A DNA stretch of 64,000 nt from Agrobacterium tumefaciens. GTDB taxonomy: Bacteria; Pseudomonadota; Alphaproteobacteria; Rhizobiales; Rhizobiaceae. Below, piece by piece: positions 54,812 through 62,595 of this stretch (position 1 is the stretch's first letter; each line of letters starts with the position of its first letter). The notes beneath the pieces are model-generated. The model had not been told where the DNA came from. It was given only the letters and a program-made list of their open reading frames with translations, and made no database searches. Where the stretch lies: positions 310,001 to 374,000 of the forward strand of contig NZ_JXQV01000012.1 of the NCBI RefSeq assembly GCF_000834635.1. The letters are read 5' to 3'. Both the position numbers and the translations under genes were made by a program.

Positions 54812-54988
54812 TCAGTCGTCGTTGCTCGCATTCAGCTTGTGCGGCGGTATTCCCTGCTCGCCAGAAAACAGAAAACCCTCGCGCAAAAGCCAGTCTCGCA
54901 GCACGCGCTGAATGGCTTCATCGCGATCGATTCTGTTTTCCTGTGCGAACGCCGCCAGAGCTGTTTCGACTTCATCAGTCAGATACAT
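54812..54988 (-). CDS. Small ribbon-helix-helix-like protein (58 residues)
   Basis: This is a 58-residue frame from ATG 54988 to the stop at 54812. The N-terminal part, YLTDEVETALAAFAQENR then RDEAIQRVLRDWL, has the strand-helix-helix pattern of CopG/RHH DNA-binding proteins, and the C-terminal 20 residues are unstructured. The ribosome site (GGGACG) is modest. It sits convergent with the aldolase gene and downstream of a terminator for the DUF883-type gene, so it has its own promoter. No toxin gene adjoins it. Confidence 0.6.
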   Translation of the reverse strand: MYLTDEVETALAAFAQENRIDRDEAIQRVLRDWLLREGFLFSGEQGIPPHKLNASNDD

Positions 54989-55001
54989 GATTTACGTCCC
55001 G

Positions 55002-55042
55002 TTCAAAATAAAAATGGGCAAGGAGATCAGATCTCCTTGCCC
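55002..55042 (-). terminator. Rho-independent terminator of the DUF883-type gene
   Basis: GGGCAAGGAGAT (55016-55027) and ATCTCCTTGCCC (55031-55042) pair over 12 bp around a 3-base loop. On the minus strand it is followed by ATTTTTATTTTG. It lies 20 bases after the stop of the DUF883-type gene. Confidence 0.9.
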
Positions 55043-55062
55043 CATCACAGTCTGGTTAGAGC

Positions 55063-55413
55063 TTAGCGCCAGCGATAAAGGCTGCTGCTCTTGTGATCTT
55101 TTTCAGCGTTTGCAATAAAATAACCGAGTGCGAAGCCAAGTGCGCCGACGACCGTCAGCACTGATGTAGCCGTACCTGGGTTTTCCTTCACCGCTTCAAC
55201 CACGTTGTGGCCCTGAGCGCGCACAGTCTGTGCCGCATTTTGCGCAACGCGCTGAACGCGTCCACGCGCTTCGTCTGCAAATTCAGACGCTTCGCTGGAA
55301 AATGTACCTGCGCGCGCCGAAACCGACTTGGAGAGCGACGAAATCTGCGAGCGAAGCTCTGCGATCTGATTCTCGACTGTGTCTTCTACAACATTCAATT
55401 TGGACTGAGCCAT
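55063..55413 (-). CDS. DUF883/ElaB-type membrane-associated protein
   Basis: This is a 116-residue protein with a coiled-coil helical body (about residues 5-75, with VEDTVENQIAELRSQISSLSKSV) and a C-terminal glycine-containing membrane helix (about 82-104, LTVVGALGFALGYFI). This is the DUF883/ElaB/YqjD shape, whose members attach to the inner membrane and bind ribosomes in some bacteria. The start ATG follows AAGAGGTGATTTCAG. A strong terminator ends the gene. Confidence 0.83.
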   Translation of the reverse strand: MAQSKLNVVEDTVENQIAELRSQISSLSKSVSARAGTFSSEASEFADEARGRVQRVAQNAAQTVRAQGHNVVEAVKENPGTATSVLTVVGALGFALGYFIANAEKDHKSSSLYRWR

Positions 55414-55518
55414 CTGAAATCACCTCTTGCTGTTTCCAAGGTGATAACGCGGCGAACAACAAAAACGTTCCGCAGTGCAGCGAATTGATGTGTGAAGATG
55501 TCGGGATTTTAAGTTTGA

Positions 55519-55609
55519 TGGCGGAGAGGATGGGATTCGAACCCACGATACGCTTTTGACGTATACTCCCTTAGCAGGGGAGCGCCTTCGACCACTCGGC
55601 CACCTCTCC
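55519..55609 (-). tRNA. tRNA-Ser(GCT)
   Basis: On the minus strand the 91-base sequence begins GGAGAGGTGGCCGAG and ends CCTCTCCG-CCA, with the CCA encoded. The acceptor stem GGAGAGG/CCTCTCC is perfect. The anticodon stem CTCCC encloses a loop with GCT, reading AGC/AGU serine codons. The long extra arm (TATACGTC...GCGTA) and TTCGAATCC T-loop are typical of serine tRNA. Confidence 0.97.
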
Positions 55610-56116
55610 GGTGCCGCCTGAGTATTGCGTAAAAAAAATGAATGCAAGGCCTTTTCTATAAAGAGATGAAAAAGAGCCATTTCATCCCGCATTTTTTGAC
55701 CCACACACCGGTGCTGCGCATGAATCAGCAAGGATAAGGCAGCAACAGCGGGACCAACGCAGCTGATGTAACTTACGATCAAAGACGTTTAGTCGATTCT
55801 CGATGCGCTCTGAGTCGCGGCGCTTCAGGCCGATGCAGTATAAGTGTCAGATTCGAATGCTATTTTTTAAACTCTCATAAACCTTTGTAGTCCCGCCAAG
55901 CCGGATTGTGTTCTTTTAGCAACATTTTAAAACGAAGCGGACGGGCAAACCTGTCAGAACCAGTATTGGAGATTGCAAGCGCAGCGGGCTTACGTATTTT
56001 CAACAACGGAAGCGCGGCGGTGGATCGTCCGTTTTCAAGAACACGGGACTGGGGCAGGGAATGCTGTTTTGCAGCAAAAGAACCCAGACCCTTTTGAAAC
56101 TTGACTGGAGGTCAAC
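55610..56116 (+). other. Intergenic region before the first porin
   Basis: This 507-base region carries the porin promoter and leader and possibly the tRNA promoter. The second half (55860-56116) is AT-rich and lies before a strong GGAGG site. A frame at 55906-56097 has no ribosome site and I do not accept it. No terminator or conserved RNA motif was recognised. Confidence 0.5.
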
Positions 56117-57175
56117 ATGAACATTAAGAGCCTTTTGATCGGCTCCGCTGCAGCTCTCGCAGCAGTATCTGGCGCACAGGCTGCAGACGCAATCGTCGCA
56201 GCTGAGCCAGAAGCACTCGAATACGTTCGCGTTTGCGACGCTTTCGGCACAGGCTTCTTCTACATCCCTGGCACCGAAACCTGCCTGAAGTTCGGCGGTT
56301 ACGTTCGTTTCCAGACCGACTTCGGTCGCGACAAGTCCGGCAGATCTGACTGGGATTCGTTCACACGCGCTCAGTTCGAAGTTGACACACGCACAGACAC
56401 CGAGCTCGGCGCACTGCGCGGCTTCATCGGCTTCCGTGGCAATGCTGACAACGCTTCTGCTGCGGCAGTTGCTAATTCATCTAACGGCGGTTCTGCTGTA
56501 TTCGTAGACCAGGCATTCATCGAGCTCGGCGGCCTGAAGGTCGGTAAGTTCTACAGCTGGTGGGATGATGGTCTCTCTGGTGAAGCTGATGAGCTGTCTT
56601 CCAATGCTCTGTTCAACTCCATCCGTTACAACTACGACGCTGGTGCGTTCACTGTAGGTCTGTCGGTTGACGAGCTTGAAAACGCTGCAACTCTGTTCGA
56701 GCCTGACAACAACGTTGGTGTAGCAGCGAACGCTAGCTTCAAGGTTGGCGGCGTTAAGGCGGCTCTCCTCGGCGGTTACGATGTAGACAACGAAGAAGGC
56801 GCTGTTCGCCTGATCGCGACTGCTGAAATCGGTCCTGGCACTCTCGGCCTGGCTGGTGTTTGGGCTTCGGGTTACAACGCTTACTATAACGAATCCGAGT
56901 GGGCTGTTGCTGTTGAGTACGCAGTTAAGGCAACTGAAAAGCTGACTATCACTCCTGGCTTCCAGTACTATGGCAAGGCTGAAGCAATCACGATCTCTGA
57001 TCGCGATTTCGCAGGCGGCGACAAGTGGAAGGCTGGCGTTGCTGCAAAGTACGACATCACCAAGGGTCTGTACGGCATGGTTTCGGTTAACTACGAAGAC
57101 ACTTCCGACTTCGTAGGCGCGCAGGCCAATGACGACCAGGTTTCTGGTTTCTTTCGCCTTCAGCGTACATTCTAA
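56117..57175 (+). CDS. Porin_2 family outer membrane porin (RopA-like), copy 1
   Basis: This is a 352-residue outer membrane beta-barrel channel of the alphaproteobacterial Porin_2 family. The ATG follows GGAGGTCAAC. A signal peptide ends at about residue 22 (GAQA/AD). The first 69 residues match copy 2 at 57472 apart from one change. Later features are FIGFRGNA, the VDQAFIELGGLKVGKFYSWWDD loop and a final aromatic residue, RLQRTF, typical of outer membrane insertion. Two terminator hairpins flank the pair. Codon choice looks biased, as expected for an abundant protein. Confidence 0.92.
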   Translation: MNIKSLLIGSAAALAAVSGAQAADAIVAAEPEALEYVRVCDAFGTGFFYIPGTETCLKFGGYVRFQTDFGRDKSGRSDWDSFTRAQFEVDTRTDTELGALRGFIGFRGNADNASAAAVANSSNGGSAVFVDQAFIELGGLKVGKFYSWWDDGLSGEADELSSNALFNSIRYNYDAGAFTVGLSVDELENAATLFEPDNNVGVAANASFKVGGVKAALLGGYDVDNEEGAVRLIATAEIGPGTLGLAGVWASGYNAYYNESEWAVAVEYAVKATEKLTITPGFQYYGKAEAITISDRDFAGGDKWKAGVAAKYDITKGLYGMVSVNYEDTSDFVGAQANDDQVSGFFRLQRTF

Positions 57176-57201
57176 TCTGATCTGACTTCGGTTAGTGAAG
57201 G

Positions 57202-57235
57202 AAAGCCCGGCTCTTGAGCCGGGCTTTTTTGTTTT
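57202..57235 (+). terminator. Rho-independent terminator of porin copy 1
   Basis: AAAGCCCGGCTC and GAGCCGGGCTTT form a perfect 12-bp stem with a 2-base loop followed by TTTGTTTT. It stands 26 bases after the porin stop. Confidence 0.92.
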
Positions 57236-57471
57236 CAGTTCGGTCGGCGCGTACGTTTTAGGCTGGAGGGTCGCATTAATGCCCTGTTAAATGTTTGGCG
57301 TCACTGCGACCAAGTTGTGACGAAGTTGCAACAGCGTCACGACAATGCCTCATAGTGATTGCTAATAAAAATCTTTCCAGATTGCACGAATCTGCCGTTG
57401 TGGCTTTAATCACTCCAAGGACAGCAACATTCCCATCCGCTGTTTCCTTCTGATTTGACTTGGAGGTCACC

Positions 57472-58494
57472 ATGAACATTAAGAGCCTTTTGATCGGCTC
57501 CGCTGCCGCTTTCGCAGCAGTATCCGGCGCACAGGCTGCAGACGCAATCGTTGCAGCTGAGCCAGAAGCCCTCGAATACGTTCGCGTTTGCGACGCTTTC
57601 GGCACAGGCTTCTTCTACATTCCAGGCACAGAAACTTGCCTGAAGTTCGGCGGTTACGTTCGCTTCCAGACAGACTTCGGTCCTGATGAAAAGGGCACGT
57701 CTGACTGGGATTCGTTCACGCGCGCTCAGTTCGAAGTTGACACACGCACAGACACCGAACTCGGCGCTCTGCGCGGCTTCATCGGTTTCCGTGGCAATGC
57801 CAACGACGGCTCTGCTGGTGACTCTTCCGTATTCGTTGACCAGGCGTTCATCTCGATTGGTGGCTTGACCGTTGGTAAGGTTTACAGCGAGTGGGACAAC
57901 GACCTGAACGGCGAGACAGACATCCTGTCCTCCAACACACTGTTCAATTCGGTTCGTTACACATACGACGCTGGCTCCTTCAACGCGACCTTGTCTGTTG
58001 ACGAACTTGAAAACACCTTCTCCACGAGAGACAACAACGTTGGTATTACTGGCGTAGTTGGCGCGAAGTTCGGCGCAGTCACCGCTACGGTCGTCGGCAG
58101 CTATGACACCGACCTCGAAGATGGTGCTGTTCGCGGTATCATTTTTGCTGATGTTGGACCTGGCACACTTGGCCTGTCCGGCGTTTGGGCTTCCGGCGTT
58201 AACGCTTACTACGGCGTTTCCGAATGGGCTGTTGCTGCAGAATATGCAATCAAGGCAACAGACAAGCTGACGATCACGCCAGCTGCTGAATACATCGGCA
58301 ACCTTTCTGCTCCTCTCGGCACTGATCCAGCTGCTAACGCTGACTTCTCCAGCAACGACGCATGGACAGCTGGTGTTACTGTTGATTACCAGATCACAGA
58401 CGGCCTGAAGACAAAGGTTACAGCTAACTACGTTGACGAAGATGCAGCAGACGACCGTGTTGTCGGCTTCGTTCGCCTTCAGCGCGATTTCTAA
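57472..58494 (+). CDS. Porin_2 family outer membrane porin (RopA-like), copy 2
   Basis: This is the second porin, 340 residues, in tandem after 296 bases. The ATG follows GGAGGTCACC; a TTG 12 bases upstream is not supported. The N-terminal 69 residues match copy 1 except for one change, but the external loops and later barrel strands differ (for example NDGSAGDSS against a longer serine-rich loop). The final strand ends in RLQRDF. Each gene has its own leader and terminator, so the two can be expressed separately. Such pairs may be switched by growth conditions. Confidence 0.92.
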   Translation: MNIKSLLIGSAAAFAAVSGAQAADAIVAAEPEALEYVRVCDAFGTGFFYIPGTETCLKFGGYVRFQTDFGPDEKGTSDWDSFTRAQFEVDTRTDTELGALRGFIGFRGNANDGSAGDSSVFVDQAFISIGGLTVGKVYSEWDNDLNGETDILSSNTLFNSVRYTYDAGSFNATLSVDELENTFSTRDNNVGITGVVGAKFGAVTATVVGSYDTDLEDGAVRGIIFADVGPGTLGLSGVWASGVNAYYGVSEWAVAAEYAIKATDKLTITPAAEYIGNLSAPLGTDPAANADFSSNDAWTAGVTVDYQITDGLKTKVTANYVDEDAADDRVVGFVRLQRDF

Positions 58495-58522
58495 TCTGAT
58501 TTGACCTTAGGTCATTCAGGAG

Positions 58523-58554
58523 AGCCCGGCTTTAGAGCCGGGCTTTTTCGTTTT
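58523..58554 (+). terminator. Rho-independent terminator of porin copy 2
   Basis: AGCCCGGCT and AGCCGGGCT pair over 9 bp around TTAG and are followed by TTTTCGTTTT. The stem is closely related to the terminator after copy 1, consistent with duplication of the whole unit. Confidence 0.9.
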
Positions 58555-58569
58555 GGGCTATCGGGTTCG

Positions 58570-58602
58570 TAAACGAAAAAAAGCGCCGTTGGAGCGGCGC
58601 TT
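58570..58602 (-). terminator. Rho-independent terminator of the lytic transglycosylase gene
   Basis: AAGCGCCG (58581-58588) and CGGCGCTT (58595-58602) form an 8-bp stem. On the minus strand it is followed by TTTTTTCGTTT (58580-58570), 24 bases after the stop. Confidence 0.88.
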
Positions 58603-58626
58603 GCTATAGTCTTTATGGCTCTTCAA

Positions 58627-60822
58627 TTACTCAGAGCGACCGTTTCGCAGGTCGGTGACGATGTCTGCTTTCTGTCCGAGGCGGGTTTTGTAAACCTGGT
58701 AGTTCTCCATCACCCGCTGAACATAGTTGCGGGTCTCGGGGAAGGGGATCCGCTCTATCCAGTCAACCACATCATCAATAGGTTTACCACGGGGGTCGCC
58801 GTAGCGGTTGATCCATTCCGGAACGCGTTTCGGGCCTGCATTATAGGCAATGAAGGTCAGAATGTATGATCCGCCGAAGCTGTCTATCTGCTCTCCCAGA
58901 TAATGTGCACCGAGCGTAGCGTTGTAGCCTGCATCTGTTGTCAGTTTGGCTTGCGTGAAATCCATTCCGTGACGGCTGGCCACACCTTGCGCGGTGCCCG
59001 GCAAGAGCTGAAGCAGCCCACGAGCGTTGGCCGGTGATACGGCTGCGGGGTTGAACGCGCTTTCCTGTCTGGCAATGGCATAGGCAAGCGCCATGCCGGA
59101 GCCGGAAATATTAGCAGTGCCGGGAATGACACCGAGCGGGTAGGCGAGGGCTGCCGCATCGATCCCGCGCCCAAAGGCGGTTTTCCCGATCTGCAGCGAA
59201 ACCTGATGGTTGTTGTTCTTCTCGGCGCGTGTGGCGAGAATTGCCAGTTCGCCGGGGCTGTCGATCTGCTCGGCCAATGCGCGGTAAAGGCTGTCCGCCC
59301 GCCAACTATAGCCTGCGGCCTCAAGTCGTTCGATGGCGCGCACGGCTTCGCGGGCTGCGAAGTGCTGACGGTCGGCATCATCAGGCGAAGGGTAGGTGAC
59401 ATTGATGGTCGTCGCACCTATCCGAGCTGCGGCCAGTTGCCCGTAAAATGTACCCGGAAATGCAGCTGACTTGTTGAAATATTCGCTCGCATTGCCTGGC
59501 CCTCCGGCCTCTGCGGCGCGGCCCAGCCAATAATAGGCTCGGGAAGCGGACAGTGGGCGGTTCGATGTGTCCAGCAGGGCTGTGAAATGCTTTGCCGCAG
59601 ATGTCGGATCTTGTAAGGCGCGCAGCGCATACCAACCCGCATGAAACTCGGCATCGGCAATATCAACGGGTGAAGTGGCTGCGTGATGAGAGACGATGTC
59701 GTAGGCTTGCGCAAACTGGCCAAGATCGGCCAGTCCACGCGCCACAATCCGGCGCTCATTCCACCATTCGCCCGGATTGACGAGTTTTGCCGGATCCTTG
59801 GGCGCCTGCGCCAGAAGCTTTGCTGCATCCTCGTATTTCTGTTGATGACGCAGCTGTTCGATACGCGCAAACAGGAAGGCGGGGTCGTTGCGGGCTGCTC
59901 CTTTGATGGCATTCAACGCAGCGGTTGCGTTTTTGCCTCCCTGCAAAACGGCGGCCCACGCCGTGTATAAATCCTGCGCCTTGCCCAGATCACCAAAGCG
60001 TTTGGCTTGGCTGACACGGCTGCGATACATCAGAAAATCCATCCGCGCCTTATGTTCGGCGGCGGACAGGAATGTGGGAAACTCAGCGATGATGCGATCT
60101 TCAAGGGCTGTATCCATACCCTCGTTGACCCATAGGGATTGGATGAGCTGTTTTGCTCGGGTGCTGTTGCCGGTGGCGGTCAAGGCGCGCGCCAGTGCAA
60201 GCGTGCCTTCGGGTGTCTCGGGTGCACTCACGCCGAAATAGCTGATGATCTCGGTGGAGGGCGGATTTTCCCGCAACATGGCGCGTTCTGCGTTGGCCCT
60301 GAATGTGGCGGTGCCAGGCCAGCCGCTCAGTTCGGTTTGCGCCTTTGCAATCTCGCTGGAGGAAACGTCTTTCTGGCCGGAAACGCCAATCGCCCATGTT
60401 AGAATATGGCGGTCGATGTTTGTAGTGGGCAGGGCGTCGCGGATGGATATGGCGCGCAGGGCATCACGGCGTGATAGCGCATCGAGCCCCGACTTCAGAT
60501 CTGAAACATCAAGAGGTGCGTTTGGACGAGGAATGGAGCCGGTGACTTCGGGTGACGCAAGCGGAAAGGGTGCGACAGTTGGCGCATTCGGTTTGACATA
60601 GGGAAGGGGAAGAGGTGCACCCTCTTGGGCAGGGCCCGCCCATGCGCTCCAAACGGTTGCCGCGAGACCGGCGGCCATCAGGCCAAAAGCTGCTTTTTTC
60701 ATTCCACTACTCGTCTTCGTGAAACTGCGGGCTTGCGCCACGGCGGGTTTTCTCTCGCCGATCACGGCAAAAGGATTGGTTGGTTCTTCGGCTCTTCGTC
60801 TTGTCGAATTCATGCCTTCCAT
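58627..60822 (-). CDS. Soluble lytic murein transglycosylase
   Basis: This is a 731-residue cell-wall hydrolase that cleaves glycan strands between MurNAc and GlcNAc. The long form (ATG 60822) is annotated, but an ATG at 60702 (MKKAAFG) sits right at a signal-peptide-like helix and could be the true start. A long superhelical alpha domain precedes the C-terminal SLT domain, with the catalytic glutamate in AIARQESAFNPAAVSPANARGLLQ, then the conserved GAHYLGEQ and YNAGPKRV. It is convergent with porin copy 2. Family length is 650-750. Confidence 0.92.
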   Translation of the reverse strand: MEGMNSTRRRAEEPTNPFAVIGERKPAVAQARSFTKTSSGMKKAAFGLMAAGLAATVWSAWAGPAQEGAPLPLPYVKPNAPTVAPFPLASPEVTGSIPRPNAPLDVSDLKSGLDALSRRDALRAISIRDALPTTNIDRHILTWAIGVSGQKDVSSSEIAKAQTELSGWPGTATFRANAERAMLRENPPSTEIISYFGVSAPETPEGTLALARALTATGNSTRAKQLIQSLWVNEGMDTALEDRIIAEFPTFLSAAEHKARMDFLMYRSRVSQAKRFGDLGKAQDLYTAWAAVLQGGKNATAALNAIKGAARNDPAFLFARIEQLRHQQKYEDAAKLLAQAPKDPAKLVNPGEWWNERRIVARGLADLGQFAQAYDIVSHHAATSPVDIADAEFHAGWYALRALQDPTSAAKHFTALLDTSNRPLSASRAYYWLGRAAEAGGPGNASEYFNKSAAFPGTFYGQLAAARIGATTINVTYPSPDDADRQHFAAREAVRAIERLEAAGYSWRADSLYRALAEQIDSPGELAILATRAEKNNNHQVSLQIGKTAFGRGIDAAALAYPLGVIPGTANISGSGMALAYAIARQESAFNPAAVSPANARGLLQLLPGTAQGVASRHGMDFTQAKLTTDAGYNATLGAHYLGEQIDSFGGSYILTFIAYNAGPKRVPEWINRYGDPRGKPIDDVVDWIERIPFPETRNYVQRVMENYQVYKTRLGQKADIVTDLRNGRSE

Positions 60823-61084
60823 TAGGTGCTTTCAGCATTAACAGAACCTTAATCCAACCCTGCGGGTGCGATCAAATTTAGGTCAGCGAAGGTGTTTGGC
60901 GCATCTGCCACCTCATATGATGACGAGGGGGCATCATCGCCAGATGCTTTGAAACTATTTGCAATTTGAAAGCCAAAAGGCGCTTTTATGCGCTTGTCGG
61001 TCGCTTAACCCCACACTAATGTGACATCGTTTTAATCTTGGAATGCGGCTGAAGCATGGACTGGCTCGCCGCAAGGAGTTTTGC

Positions 61085-61969
61085 ATGTTCAAGGGATCCA
61101 TTCCCGCCCTCATTACGCCGTTCACCGCGCAAGGTGCCGTGGACGAAGCCGCGTTTGCCGCCCATGTGGAGTGGCAGATTGCTGAAGGCAGCAACGGCCT
61201 CGTGCCTGTCGGAACCACGGGGGAATCTCCAACCCTGTCCCATGACGAGCATAAGCGCGTCGTTGAACTGTGTGTTGAAATAGCGGGTAAACGGGTTCCG
61301 GTCATTGCTGGCGCAGGCTCCAACAACACGCGCGAAGCGATAGAGCTTGGTCTGCATGCGCAGGAAGTGGGCGCCGATGCGCTGCTGGTGGTGACGCCTT
61401 ACTACAACAAGCCAACGCAGAAGGGCCTTTTCGCGCACTTCTCTGCGATTGCCAAAGCTGTGACACTACCGATCGTGATCTACAACATTCCGCCCCGTTC
61501 CGTTGTCGATATGACACCGGAAACCATGGGCGCACTGGTCAAGGCGCATAAAAACATCATCGGTGTGAAGGATGCGACAGGCAAGCTTGATCGCGTATCC
61601 GAACAGCGCATTACCTGCGGTACGGACTTCGTTCAGCTCTCGGGTGAAGATGGTACGGCGCTGGGCTTTAACGCTCATGGCGGTGTTGGCTGTATTTCTG
61701 TAACGGCCAATGTTGCGCCGCGCCTGTGTGCGGAGTTCCAGGCGGCAATGATGGCTGGTGACTATGCGCTTGCGCTGGAGTATCAGGATCGTTTGATGCC
61801 TTTGCACAGGGCAATCTTCCTTGAGCCCGGTGTTTGCGGCACGAAATACGCGCTGTCGCGTACCCGCGATGGAAATCGCAAGGTCCGCTCACCGCTGATG
61901 GATACGCTGGAGCCAGCAACGGAAGCGGCCATTGATGCGGCGCTGAAACATGCAGGCTTGATCAACTGA
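61085..61969 (+). CDS. dapA: 4-hydroxy-tetrahydrodipicolinate synthase
   Basis: DapA condenses pyruvate with aspartate semialdehyde, the first step to diaminopimelate and lysine. The 294-residue protein starts at ATG 61085 behind AAGGAG. All signature residues are visible: the GTTGES triad region (Thr44, Thr45), Tyr133 in YNIPPR, Arg138, and Schiff-base lysine Lys162 in [31 protein letters not shown] confirms the family. The upstream open frame lies in the leader. The smpB gene follows after 106 bases. Confidence 0.96.
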   Translation: MFKGSIPALITPFTAQGAVDEAAFAAHVEWQIAEGSNGLVPVGTTGESPTLSHDEHKRVVELCVEIAGKRVPVIAGAGSNNTREAIELGLHAQEVGADALLVVTPYYNKPTQKGLFAHFSAIAKAVTLPIVIYNIPPRSVVDMTPETMGALVKAHKNIIGVKDATGKLDRVSEQRITCGTDFVQLSGEDGTALGFNAHGGVGCISVTANVAPRLCAEFQAAMMAGDYALALEYQDRLMPLHRAIFLEPGVCGTKYALSRTRDGNRKVRSPLMDTLEPATEAAIDAALKHAGLIN

Positions 61970-62075
61970 AGGCAAACGAAGGTGCGCTGCTGAAAGCGCA
62001 TCTTCACTTTTGGCAGTTTGATCACTACATAAGGCCGACCGCAGATGAATGCGGGCGAATGAAACGGATTGAGAA

Positions 62076-62561
62076 ATGGCCCCCAAAGGCAGTCAACGTG
62101 TCGTCAACAAGATCGTTGCGGAAAACCGCAAGGCTCGGTTCAATTATGAAATCCTCGATACTTACGAGGCTGGCATCGTTTTGACTGGCACGGAGGTCAA
62201 ATCCCTGCGCGAGGGAAAGGCAAATATTGCCGAATCCTACGCATCGGATGAGGGCAACGAAATCTGGCTCATCAACTCGCATTTGCCGGAATATTTGCAG
62301 GCGAACCGCTTCAACCACGAGCCACGCCGCCGTCGCAAGCTGCTTTTGTCCAAGCGCGAAATCAATCGCATGCGCGTGGGCATTAACCGCGAGGGCATGA
62401 CGCTTGTGCCGTTGAAAATCTATTTCAACGAAAAGGGCCGTGCGAAGCTTGAGCTGGCAATCGCCAAGGGCAAGAAGCTGCACGACAAGCGCGAGACGGA
62501 GAAGGAACGTGACTGGAACCGCCAGAAATCACGTATCCTGAAGGGCAGCGGCGCAAACTGA
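62076..62561 (+). CDS. smpB: SmpB, tmRNA-binding protein
   Basis: SmpB binds tmRNA and starts trans-translation on stalled ribosomes. The 161-residue protein has the OB-fold core with [27 protein letters not shown] pattern, the [18 protein letters not shown] motif, and the basic C-terminal tail ([24 protein letters not shown]) that folds into the decoding centre. The order dapA-smpB is common in alphaproteobacteria. The ribosome site before the ATG is weak (TTGAGAA). A TTGGGCGA/TCGCCCAA hairpin lies between this gene and the convergent kinase. Confidence 0.97.
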   Translation: MAPKGSQRVVNKIVAENRKARFNYEILDTYEAGIVLTGTEVKSLREGKANIAESYASDEGNEIWLINSHLPEYLQANRFNHEPRRRRKLLLSKREINRMRVGINREGMTLVPLKIYFNEKGRAKLELAIAKGKKLHDKRETEKERDWNRQKSRILKGSGAN

Positions 62562-62595
62562 TTTTTAAAACGTCTTCATGAATGAGGTTGGGCGA

